From a virus: a stretch of DNA of 24,750 bases. Positions within the stretch are counted from its first letter, which is position 1, and each line of letters opens with the position of its first letter. The position numbers were made by a program, and so were the translations under genes. The notes beneath the pieces were generated by a model. The model did not search any database, was not told the origin of the DNA, and worked only from the letters and a program-made list of their open reading frames with translations. Where the stretch lies: positions 1 to 24,750 of the IMG/VR virus record IMGVR_UViG_3300025601_000114, one strand, 5' to 3'. Shown here in pieces: positions 1 through 9,700 of this stretch.

Positions 1-96
1 GCGACTGCACTCCGTTCTATGGGGGTTCCGACGGCTGCGATTGCTGAAGCAGCCGGGGTTTCCTACAGGGCTATGGCAAGGCGGTTGAGTAAATGA
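1..96 (+). CDS. C-terminal end of a helix-turn-helix protein (5' partial)
   Basis: The window opens inside a gene in frame 1 that reads 31 residues before a TGA stop. The visible residues alternate short Ala-rich helices, with AAIAEAAGVS followed by YRAMARRLSK, which is the spacing of a helix-turn-helix: second helix, Gly-Val turn, recognition helix. The recognition helix and stop form the very C-terminus. The next gene starts at the overlapping ATGA, so the two are translationally coupled. In phages, small HTH proteins just upstream of the portal region can be terminase small subunits or regulators, but most of this protein lies outside the window and its role cannot be decided here. Confidence 0.6.
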   Translation, partial: ATALRSMGVPTAAIAEAAGVSYRAMARRLSK

Positions 97-422
97 AAAC
101 CTATAAGACAGCGTCCGGTTCCTACAACGAAGACGAGTTGGCTATCGTCGTGTGGCGCAACCCCGACAGCCGGAAGTCTAGCCAGGCACGCTTCCTGGAA
201 ACAATGACCTCCGAGGACTCCGAGTTCCCCATGGCGTTTCCCATAAAGTCTTTGACGTCCAAAAAGGAGTGGGCGCTTGCAGCCCGTGCATCTTCTATGC
301 AGTCGGTTGTCGACTACATTCCCACCTCTACTCGAACGGAGCCCATGATTATTCCCCTCCCCATCGCCCGCGAGACTTTTGGTTGGGACACTTTCTACGT
401 CCCCTCGGAGTTCACCACGTGA
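93..422 (+). CDS. Small hypothetical phage protein (109 aa)
   Basis: I do not recognise this protein. It begins at an ATG overlapping the previous stop (ATGA), with an AGGCGG stretch about 10 bases upstream that could serve as a ribosome binding site. It is a mixed-composition soluble protein with no membrane segment, no signal peptide and no cysteine. The C-terminal third is rich in Pro, Ile and aromatic residues (EPMIIPLPIARETFGWDTF). It ends in a stop that overlaps the GTG start of the next gene. The tight coupling and the codon use, which resembles the neighbours, support it as real. Function is unknown. Confidence 0.65.
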   Translation: MKTYKTASGSYNEDELAIVVWRNPDSRKSSQARFLETMTSEDSEFPMAFPIKSLTSKKEWALAARASSMQSVVDYIPTSTRTEPMIIPLPIARETFGWDTFYVPSEFTT

Positions 423-781
423 AGCGCGTAGACGTGTTCCCTGCAATTATCCGCCTAGCACCCCCGCAATCTCTGGCGGACTTCACCTCGCTCACCATGC
501 ACGGCGACGCCCCCCAGGGCACAAGGTTTCTTGACCGCTGTCGGATTGTGATTCTCAACGACACAATTATGATTGCCAACGACTCTCCTACTGGGCCCAA
601 TCTTGTTTTCCGCGAGAGGATTATTCAGGAATCCCACGAGGGCAAGATGTCTCACGCAGTGACTGAGTCCGGGAAAATCTTAGCCTTTACCAAGGATGAG
701 AACTGTGGCTGTGGCTCTCGCTTGAGGACATGGAATCCCTACGGAAATATTGTGATGTCAAGTAAGGACCCCACCGAGTGA
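419..781 (+). CDS. Hypothetical protein with a Cys-x-Cys motif (120 aa)
   Basis: The likely start is GTG at 419, overlapping the previous stop as GTGA. The frame is open further upstream to an ATG at 269, but that would overlap the previous gene by about 150 bases, so I prefer 419. The protein has a run of beta-like segments (RCRIVILNDTIMIANDS) and near its C-terminus a conserved-looking patch, NCGCGSRLRTWNP, in which the two Cys and the Arg pair might bind metal or nucleic acid (inference). It ends TGA at 779-781, overlapping the next start. The function is not recognised. Its neighbour, a Cys-containing membrane protein, appears to be cotranslated with it. Confidence 0.6.
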   Translation: MKRVDVFPAIIRLAPPQSLADFTSLTMHGDAPQGTRFLDRCRIVILNDTIMIANDSPTGPNLVFRERIIQESHEGKMSHAVTESGKILAFTKDENCGCGSRLRTWNPYGNIVMSSKDPTE

Positions 782-1065
782 TGGACGCCCTGAGCCTCAT
801 AATCCTTGCGTTGGCGACATTCAGAGTCACACGTCTGATGACAACTGACATCATCTTTGAGACCCCACGAAACCTGTTCTGGCGCCGGTTCCCACCCGAG
901 ACCAGCAAGCTTGGCTACTTATTGACGTGCGAATGGTGTTTGTCAATATGGGTGGCATCATTGTTATTTATATCAGCTATGATTAGTACAGTAGTTGTTA
1001 TAGTCGCAGTGCCTTTCGCGCTGTCGGCAATTGCAGGACTGTTGACCGCATACGAGCATAAATAA
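778..1065 (+). CDS. Small membrane protein, DUF1360-like (95 aa)
   Basis: A small integral membrane protein. An N-terminal hydrophobic segment (about residues 3-18) is followed by a polar loop. Then comes the motif LTCEWCLSIWVA, which leads into one long or two short hydrophobic segments to the C-terminus (about residues 50-90). The Cys-x-x-Cys at the membrane edge and the preceding Thr-Arg-Leu pattern resemble the DUF1360 family, found in Bacillus and in many phages; I assign it by motif only. Translation starts at GTG 778 or ATG 781 across the previous stop. It sits just upstream of the portal gene, where a membrane protein is not needed for capsid building, so its job is unclear. Confidence 0.65.
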   Translation: MMDALSLIILALATFRVTRLMTTDIIFETPRNLFWRRFPPETSKLGYLLTCEWCLSIWVASLLFISAMISTVVVIVAVPFALSAIAGLLTAYEHK

Positions 1066-1100
1066 CTTGTATTCCGCAACACTGACGAGGAGCACCCCTA

Positions 1101-2852
1101 ATGGGAATATTCAATAAAGAAGAGCCCCCAGCACCACAGCCGAAAGCAAAAGCCGTTCGCACGAGGCCCGCGAAAGCAAAGTCCTCGATGACGACCTCTG
1201 GGCAAGCCATTCGACTCCCGCGCAAACCTGCCGCGTCCGCTGGAATCTTCTTCAACTCCCCTACTGTTGTTCCCTACAACTCTCCCCGCTCTTTGACCGC
1301 TGCCGCTTCTTTGGTAAGCGCGACCGACAAAAACGAGTTTGAGCAATTCAAGTTGCGTCGCTCCGCTTCGTCCTCCGCTTGGCAAGGCGAAGCTTGGGAA
1401 TACTACGACGCTATCGGGGAAATCAAATACGCTTTCAACCTGGTTGCCTCCGTTGTCTCCCGTATCCGTATCTTTGCGGGCGCGATTGACGACCCCGCAC
1501 AAGCTCCTATCCCCGTAAAAGACTCCACCACCGTTGACCAGAACCTATCCTCCGCAGCAGAGCGGGCCCTAGAGCGCCTGAACTCCGCGTATGGTGGACA
1601 GCCGGGGCTCCTCAAGGATGCAGCCCTGAATCTTTCTGTTGCCGGTGAGTGTTACCTGGTGCAGATGCCCGCTAAACCGGCGTCTGGAGTCCCCGAGTCT
1701 TGGGACATCCGCTCTGTTGATGAGATTATTCCTGATTCCCGCGGGGGCTACAACGTTATCGGTCGACGCGAACAGGCTCAGGGGGGGTCCGGCGCGAATG
1801 GGAATCTTATCCCTCTAGGGAACAAAGCTTTTATCGGACGCATCTGGCGTTCGCACCCCCGCTTCTCTGACGAAGCCGACTCGAGCCTGCGCGGTCTATT
1901 AGACATGTGTGCCGAACTCCTTCTACTGAACAGGACATTCCGTGCAACTGCTCGTTCACGTCTTAACGCTGGGGCGCTTTATCTTCCTGATGGCCTCTCT
2001 GTGGCTGCTCAAGGTGATTCTGACCAGCCTTACGATTCTGAAGATGGGGTGGGGGAGGGGTTCACAGCTGAAGAAGCAGAGGACGAGTTCGAAGAGCAAC
2101 TGATTGATGCTATGACAACCCCTATCAGTGATGAGGAGTCCGCCAGTGCTGTCGTCCCCCTGATTATTCGTGGACCTGCTGAGCTCGGGGCAGCTATCAA
2201 GCAGTTCAAGTTTGAGCGTTCCTTTGACCCCGCGTTGGCTACTCGTGCCGACCGCGTCCTCGAGCGCATCATGCAGGGCCTTGACGTCCCCAAAGATGTT
2301 GTATCCGGCATGGCAAACGTGAAGTACTCCAACGCCCTCCAGATTGACGAAAGCTTGTACAAGGCGCACATCGAGCCCCTTATGTTGCTTATCGTCGACG
2401 CACTCACCGTTGTCTACTTGCGCCCCTATCTTATAGCGAACGGCCACGCCCCCGAGGACGTAAAGCGGATTACGATTTGGTATGACCCCTCTGCGGTCTC
2501 CACTCGGAATGACCGTGCAGCTGACGCTGACTCTGGGTTTGACAAAGGCGCTGTGTCCTACTCAGCATGGAGACGTGCCCACGGATTCTCCGATGCCGAC
2601 GCACCTACCCCGGACGAAGTCACTATCCGTATGTTGGTAGACAAAGGTGCCTTTACCCCCGAGCTCACCGAGGCTATGTTGGCTTCCCTCGCCCCCGGCA
2701 TTATGAACGCCGTCCGAGGCAAGCAACAGGAAGATTCCATTGCACCCCTCCCTGATGAGGTACAGCAGGCACTCAAGGAATCCGTTCCCGGTGCTGAAGG
2801 TGAAGAGCCCGCCCCTGAAGAAGAAGCCCTCGAGGAGCCCCCCGTTGCCTAA
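1101..2852 (+). CDS. Portal protein (583 aa)
   Basis: The portal forms the dodecameric ring at one capsid vertex through which DNA is packaged and ejected. The start is ATG 1101 with GAGGAG 8-14 bases upstream. Residues 1-60 are a basic, Pro/Ala-rich arm. From about residue 90, the stretch containing WEYYDAIGEIKYAFNLVASV matches the conserved entry of actinobacteriophage portals. Central segments follow with an acidic insertion (about residues 310-345) and a later segment containing ERIMQGLDVPKDVVSGM and YSNALQIDESLYKAHIEP, typical of the portal core near the stem. The C-terminus is a highly acidic tail. The length is slightly long for the family. No terminase is visible; it should lie upstream of the window. 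Confidence 0.9.
   Translation: MGIFNKEEPPAPQPKAKAVRTRPAKAKSSMTTSGQAIRLPRKPAASAGIFFNSPTVVPYNSPRSLTAAASLVSATDKNEFEQFKLRRSASSSAWQGEAWEYYDAIGEIKYAFNLVASVVSRIRIFAGAIDDPAQAPIPVKDSTTVDQNLSSAAERALERLNSAYGGQPGLLKDAALNLSVAGECYLVQMPAKPASGVPESWDIRSVDEIIPDSRGGYNVIGRREQAQGGSGANGNLIPLGNKAFIGRIWRSHPRFSDEADSSLRGLLDMCAELLLLNRTFRATARSRLNAGALYLPDGLSVAAQGDSDQPYDSEDGVGEGFTAEEAEDEFEEQLIDAMTTPISDEESASAVVPLIIRGPAELGAAIKQFKFERSFDPALATRADRVLERIMQGLDVPKDVVSGMANVKYSNALQIDESLYKAHIEPLMLLIVDALTVVYLRPYLIANGHAPEDVKRITIWYDPSAVSTRNDRAADADSGFDKGAVSYSAWRRAHGFSDADAPTPDEVTIRMLVDKGAFTPELTEAMLASLAPGIMNAVRGKQQEDSIAPLPDEVQQALKESVPGAEGEEPAPEEEALEEPPVA
2832..2837 (+). promoter_or_regulatory. Ribosome binding site that decides the TTG start
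   Basis: GAGGAG inside the last codons of the portal gene sits 7 bases ahead of TTG 2845, in the frame of the downstream gene. It supports a non-ATG start overlapping the portal stop (TTGCCTAA) and argues against the ATG at 2740. This is the arrangement expected for translational coupling. Confidence 0.6.
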
Positions 2853-3726
2853 CGCCACCCACGAAGCCGCCAACACCGGCGAGCTCGTAGATGAAATTCC
2901 ACCAGCAGGTTACCACTTCATGCCAGACGGTTCTTTGATGAAAGACTCTGAGCACGACAACGAAGCTGCTGCCGGTGACCCCTGCTGGGAAAATTACGTT
3001 CAAATCGGCATGAAAGAGAAAGGTGGCAAGCAGGTTCCTAATTGTGTCCCTGCCACCTCCACCGCTATGCTCGAGGCAGAAGAGTACGCTCTTTCTGCTA
3101 AGACTCCTGCCCCCCAAAAAGATAAAATCAAGGGCTCATCTAAAAATAAAAAAGATTCTGCTTCTGATGGCAAAAAGAGTAAAGAGATTACTTTTTCTAA
3201 GGCTGTTGAAAAGGCCATCTCTAACAAAGTTAAGGAGCACAATAAAAAAGCTCCTAAGGGCCGTCAGGCAACTCTTGGCATGTTGAAAGCTGTGTATCGC
3301 CGTGGCGCGGGAGCTTTTTCTTCTAGTCACCGTCCTGGCCAGACTAGAGGTTCATGGGCCATGGCTCGCATTAACGCCTATCTCCGTCTTCTTTCTTCGG
3401 GCAAGCCCTCTCGGGCTGCGTACACACAGGATAACGACCTTCTTCCAAGTTCGCACCCTAGGGCTTCTAAAAAGAAAGCAGACGCTTCTATTGAGTTAAG
3501 TGTCACAGCTAGGCCGGAAGCTGAGTACACGTCTACTCAAGACAAAATTTTAGCCATGACTGAGCTTTCTGGGCTCGGCTACGAGGCTGAGTTTGCTTTC
3601 TCTGCGAGCTGGCTCCGTGCCGTTCGCAACGGTGACGACCCCTTCAAAAGAATTTCCATGTTGGCAACCATGACGTACGACAGTCTGGATGCGGACCTTC
3701 TTCCCACTAAGAGAGATGAAGCCTAA
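2845..3726 (+). CDS. Lys-rich structural-region protein with CWxxY...VPNCVP and DUF5824-like motifs (293 aa)
   Basis: The start I choose is TTG 2845, eight bases before the end of the portal stop, because GAGGAG lies at 2832-2837 with a 7-base gap. A further upstream ATG (2740) would add a Pro/Lys-rich shadow of the portal tail. Around residues 46-72 is a motif with CWENYVQIGMKEK and VPNCVP, seen repeatedly in phage head-region proteins. A very Lys/Ser-rich linker follows. Then, around residues 155-220, comes a domain with VYRRGAGAF, HRPGQTRGSWAMARI and YTQDNDLLP, resembling a recurrent phage domain (DUF5824-like, from memory). The linker uses T- and A-rich codons unlike its neighbours. The function is unknown; a capsid-associated or DNA-binding role is inferred from position and charge. 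Confidence 0.7.
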   Translation: MPNATHEAANTGELVDEIPPAGYHFMPDGSLMKDSEHDNEAAAGDPCWENYVQIGMKEKGGKQVPNCVPATSTAMLEAEEYALSAKTPAPQKDKIKGSSKNKKDSASDGKKSKEITFSKAVEKAISNKVKEHNKKAPKGRQATLGMLKAVYRRGAGAFSSSHRPGQTRGSWAMARINAYLRLLSSGKPSRAAYTQDNDLLPSSHPRASKKKADASIELSVTARPEAEYTSTQDKILAMTELSGLGYEAEFAFSASWLRAVRNGDDPFKRISMLATMTYDSLDADLLPTKRDEA

Positions 3727-6700
3727 TGTTCGGTAAGCGGAGTGTTTCAAATAGACTTTTCACCCACGGTGACGCTGAGGCGCGAATCAAGACCGCCGCC
3801 TGGGAATTTGCGGACGAGGCCAACGAGGGACAGCACGGGATGCGCCTTGTCAACAAGGGCACCGCGGTAGAGGTTGCTAGCCGGTCCTTGGCTAAAACCA
3901 AAGACCAAGCCTTTTCTGTACGCCAGCAACACGCACTCAAAGCTGTCTCTGAACACATTTCTCTCGTTCAAACAAGCAAGCTTATCAACCCCGCCTCGGT
4001 GCACCTTGACTTGCTGGTTATCGGGCACCCGCTGTCCACTCGTAGGCACAAGATGGATTTTTCTAGCGTCAGAGATGCTCGGGCCCGTTGGTACGCAGAC
4101 GACCCCCGAATCGTCGACACCGAGGTACGTTCCCTTGTTATCAAGGCGTTTACTGCCTCTGCGGGCACTCCTGAGCACGAATACGCGGCTGCACGTCTCA
4201 AGGCTATGGGTGTGGCATACATCCCTATAGTTGCTGCCGCTGGGTTCAACGACGGCGCCAACAACGGGTTCTGGCGTCGCCAGCTCCGCAACTCTAAGGG
4301 TCAGTTCGCCTTCATGGGCGGAAAGGCTCGTCTTCTTGTTGGCAGGAACGGGAAAGCCTACAACCAAACGGGTAACATCGTCTCGACCGACCCCGAGCGC
4401 AACACTGTCATTCTAGAAACTCCCCAGGGCAGACTCTTTGAGGCGGACGCTGACGCACTAGAAATTGGTGAAGTCAAAGCTCTCATCCCCGGGAAAAACG
4501 ACGCAGACGGCCTGAGCGGGACACCCGCCAAGACTTCTGCGTCTGACACGATTGTTGACGAAGCCGACATGGTGTTTGTCGACCAACCTTACGGTTTTGA
4601 CCCGGTGAGCACAGACGACATCACTATGCCCAAGGGCGTCAATGAAGCCGATGTCATTTCCGCGTGGGAAGACGAGCCCGGCAACTACCAGGTCCTGAAG
4701 AGCGACGCTGGGTTTATCCTCTCCCGAGTAGAGCTGAGCGGGATTGTCCCCATCTCTGCTCACGAGAATTGGGTGGGCATTCAGAAAGCTATTGACGACG
4801 ACGAGCCCCTGTTCGCAAAAGGTAAAGACGCTGTAGCCATGATTCCCCAGGGTGAGCTTGACAGGGACCCCGAGACGGCACGTAGTGTGAAGGTACCGGT
4901 AAAGCCAAAGCCAAAGCCAGAACCAAAATCCACGACCGCCCCCAGTGTGAAGATACCGGTGGAGCCAAAGAAGGAGGACACCAGCGGGTTCTATGAAACG
5001 GACCGCGGCCCGTTCTTCCCCGAGGGTTCCAATAAGGATATCGAGTCCGGGGACTTTACCGACGACCCCTCGGAACTTGCCCAGCGCTACGATGAGAAAG
5101 AAATCACTGACGCCTTGACTGAGGCTGTACAAGGTGGCACCGGTGAGGGCATGCTCCCCTTTGATGACGGAGATGAGTTCCTCCCCGCTGAGGCTCTGTA
5201 TCAAGCGCTAAAGACACAGGGCGCTGACGCTGACGCAATCCTAGACGCTATAGAAGGCAAGGACTCCTCTGATACCGAAGAGCCTGTAGCAGAGATTCCC
5301 GAGGCAGAAGAAGAAGAGCCTGTAGCAGTAATTCCCGAAGAGTCCAAAGAAGAGGAGACTCAGGAAGCAGAGGAAACCCCCGCTGAGCTGACTCCGGCTG
5401 ACCTCCGTGAGAGCGGTGAGCTCCCTCCCCTGCTCGAGGCACTTACCGACGAAGAGCTCCAGGAAATTATTGACACCGGGGACTACCGAAAGTTCCTGCC
5501 GGACAACGAAGAGTTCCCAAACATTCCCGAGGGGAAGTATGACCTCGACGGCGGGCACACCCCTCCGGGCGAAGTCGTATCTGAGACCCCCGAGCCTGGG
5601 ACATCCAACAGCCCCGCTGATTTGGCCATGGACATGGCGACTGAAACTTTAGAACAACTTCTGCGTGACGCTGTCGACGGCGTCGGCGGTCGCCCCGGAT
5701 ATGCACAGGTAACCTACCTGGACTCTAACGGGGAAGAAGCTTCGTACGATGTCCCCGCGGAGTTCTTGCGTGAGGCTCTTCAGTTGCAGGGCATAGACAC
5801 CAACGAGATTTTGCGCGAAGCTTACGAGAACAACGAGCCAACACCTGAAGAAGCAGAAGAGATGATTGAGGAAGAGGGTGTGGAGGAGGAACCCGTAGCA
5901 GAAGTCCCCACAAGCGCCCCCAGCTCCGAAAAAATTTACAAGACTAAGGGCTGGACAAAAGTCGGCGAGCAGGCTGGCTCCAACCCCGGTGGGTTGTACG
6001 AAGACGAAAACGGGAAACAGTTCTATGTGAAGTTCCCCAAGTCCGACGACCACGCCCGTAACGAGGTCCTCGCTTCCGCACTCTACGAAGCTATGGGCAT
6101 CCCCGTTGGCCGTGTGTACCTCGGTCTCGACGACAACGAGAAGACCATCCTTGTCTCCCCCATCCTTGACGGCGTAGATGGCGAACTCAATGAATTTATG
6201 GACAACCCTGAGGTTCTTGCCACTGCGCTAAAGGGCTTTGTCCCTGACGCGTGGCTGAACAACTGGGACGCTGTCGGGCTTGAGTACGACAACATGCTTG
6301 TCAAAGACGAAAAAGTTTATCGCATCGACCCGGGTGGGTCACTGTTCTACCGGGCCCAGGGCAAGAACAAAGACATGCCCGATGACGTGCTCCTTATCGA
6401 GAGTCTTCGGAATCCCAAGATGAATCAGCAGTCCGCCGACGTCTTCAAAGGGATGAACGACGCTGAACTGAATGAATCGGCAAAAGTGGTTGCCGACTTG
6501 TCAGAGGAGAGAATCAAAGAAATTGTCGATGAGATTTTCCTTGAGGACCCCGACCGTGGCGAAGAAATCTTAGACATACTCATCCTACGCCGTAAGTGGA
6601 TTATGAATGAGCTCGATACGGAGTCCGAGCCCGTAGCGGAAATTCCCGACGAGGCACCCTCGGAAACCGCCGGACTGACCCCCGACGAACTAGCCGCTGG

Positions 6701-9700
6701 CTGGGCCTGGGACAAGACCGGGGAGAACACGTATCAGCTAGACGCCACTTCGACTGTCCCCGTAAGCGGTCTGATTTCCCTGGGGGCAAATGGCAAGTGG
6801 GTTCTCTCTGAGATCATGGGTGATGACCCCGATGGCATGGACCAGGACATTATGGACATCGGTAGCTACGACACCGCCGAAGAAGCTTTTGACGCAAGCA
6901 TGGATACCGTAAACCTCAATGGGCTATTTGACATGGGTGCGGTCCAAGACCTGCGTGAGTCGCAGGAAGCGGAAGAGGGCCCGGAACCGGAGCTTGTGGT
7001 AGAGGCGGACGACCCACCTCCCGGTAGCAGCGAGCCCGTTATTCTTGACCTGGACGGCGATATTGAGGCCCAGGTAGGCGACGCTATTACTAATAAAAAA
7101 GTTCTTACTTTTGCTTACAAAGGCACTACGCGTGAGGTAACCCCCATACTGCTGGAGCTTAGCGACGGCGAAACCAACACAAATATTCTTACCCGTGACG
7201 CCGAGGGCAAACTCAAAAAGTTTACCGTCAGTAAAATGGTGCAGATTAGCGCTGTCGCCGAGGTCGAAGAATTTGACTCCCCAGGTGTAGAAGTCCCCGT
7301 GGAAGATGCCGAGCTTCCCGAAGCGAAGGGGAGTGAGACCGCAAGTCAAATTGATGGCCTGATAGCCCTCATGCACAACGCGCTGAACCCCACAACCACC
7401 GATGTAGAAAACCACGGTGAGGGTAAGGATGTCGACGACGACATCACTGATGAGGCAATTGATAAACTCGACAACCTGGTTGACGAAGCCGAGACTGCCC
7501 TCAACACCGCAGAGAAGCTTATCGCTGATGCCGTCCAGTCCGCACTTGATGGTCCCACCGAGGACGACGACACCCCCAGCACCGTAGACGAACTTGAGAA
7601 AGCGTCCGCAGCGATTGATGTGGACCAGTCAGCAACCGACCTTATCTGGCAGCAAACTATTGATGACTATGACGGAAAAGTTCTGCCCAATGGGCACATT
7701 GTTGTCTTCTCGACTATGCACGACAAACGTAGATTTGATGTTGTGGTTCGTCGCCAGAACAACAACTCCTTCCACATCTACCACCGGGTGACAGCAGAAA
7801 ATGGGGACACCCGAATAAAGGAGATGGGGAAGAACGGCTGGCAGTCAACCAAGGCCCTGTTCTCAAAGATTGATGACCAAATCGGCAACGCTAGGGACAC
7901 CCCAGCGCCGATCATAAAAAGCCTCACTGCGGAAAACCTAAAGACTTTGTACGCCGACACGGCAAAGCCCAAGCAGTCCGGTTCCTATGTTGACAGTAAT
8001 AACGATGTCATTGTCATAGGCGACCGAGTTACGGTCACAAGCAAAACGCACAGTAAATACAAAATGGGCGCCAAGGTCAACTCCCTTAAGCGGAAGAAGA
8101 GCGTGGAGCCCACCACGGGCATATACACCTACACCGACTACCTTTCGGTGACCTACAGCGACGGCGAAACCAACACAATTGTTGCGCAGAGTACTACCCT
8201 TCAGACGGCCGCGTCTATTGGGACCCCCACGCCAGCCCCCGGAGCCCCCGAAAGCATCCCTTCGCAGCCCACCCCGGGCAATACCGTCACATATGCCCAG
8301 GCTGAGAGCCTGCTACCCCCGGGTGCTGTCATTATGTTCAAAGACACCAGCGCTCTAGTCCAAAAGACAGGTGTCGGCACGTACGTAGAGTACAAGCCGG
8401 AAGGTGGGTTCCCCGGGAAAACTATCCCATTCCTAGCAACCGATACAGCAACAGTTATTTCTCTAACTGGCAAAACCGGTGGGGCTGTGGATGTTACCCC
8501 CGCGGCCCCCACCCCCGCGCCTGCCGCGCCCGCTGGGCCCCCCAAGCCCGGGCCTATCGCCGGGCAGGGCCCCAACGGCGCAACGTCTAACCCAGACGGC
8601 ACACCTCTCAGTGGTAAAGAGGTATCGAGCACCGGCACCTCGATAAGTTCGTACACCGAAGAAAGTATGGTGCTTACGGTGCAGAAAACATACTCGCCCC
8701 TAATCACCGGGACTTCGGCATTTTACGACGAGTTCCAAGGGGCAAAGAGTTTTGATATGCTCAACGGCTGGGTACAAACCGGAGTGGATTTACTAGACGG
8801 TGAAAAGAAAAAGAATATCCCTAAGGACAAAAACAACCTCGAACTTGTCCCTGGCGTGCTTGTCTGGGTGGGTTCAGGTAGGGCGATAGTCAGCGGCATA
8901 AATAAATATGCGTTCGATGCGAGCAGCCCCGCAGGTAAAATCTATGGTGAAAAGCCCGGAAGTCTCAACGTCGTCATGCTATCTGGTCCGCAAGCGGGCA
9001 AGACCTTCAACAACGTCAACGCCAAAGACCTTGTCTCAACTGGCAACTTTATCTCAAAAGATAGTGCCCAGGACAAGTTCAATGTATATTTTGACCCTTC
9101 GTTCGCTGTAAAAGTTTACAAAGGTAAAGAGACCACGATCGCCAGTCTCAAGACTAACGACCCCGATAATGTGTCTGGTCCTGGATTTGATGCGCCGGAA
9201 CTCGAACAACTCCCTAGCTGGGACGCATCTGCAACAGGCACCAAGACCATCGAAAGTATCCTCGCGCTGTTGGCCGATACGGCGAACAAAGACGGTGCCG
9301 ATGGGTACTACACGCTAGTAGACGGGGATTCGGTAGAGGACCTGCAGATTAGGGTGCAAAGGGTTATGAAAGGCAAGAAAGCCCGTATAAGAATCACAGG
9401 AAGGCTCACGGACTGGGCCGGAACCAACCTGATAAAAAATATCAAGGAGGGCAACCCCTCGGAGTTTGTCGTAACCCCCACTATCAGTCTAGACAGGTTC
9501 AAGAAGGACGTGTCGGGAGAACTTGTCCACAAGGGAGTAAGCCCAGCTAAGTATGTCGACCCACAGGACAGAGGGGCTTCGTACACTATTGCTGACGCCG
9601 ACGGCGCAAAGATTCAAGTCTTCCGGGCCATTGATGCCTCGCAAGAGGACACCGAGAAAGTTGACTTCTTCCAGCACGTCAACCAATCCACAACCCCGAA

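Noticed and set aside
269-418. ATG 269 as the start of the Cys-x-Cys protein
   Set aside because: It would overlap the previous gene by about 150 bases; GTG 419 overlaps its stop as GTGA.
2740-2844. ATG 2740 as the start of the protein after the portal
   Set aside because: It would add 35 low-complexity residues read from the portal tail; TTG 2845 has a well-placed GAGGAG and the usual overlap.
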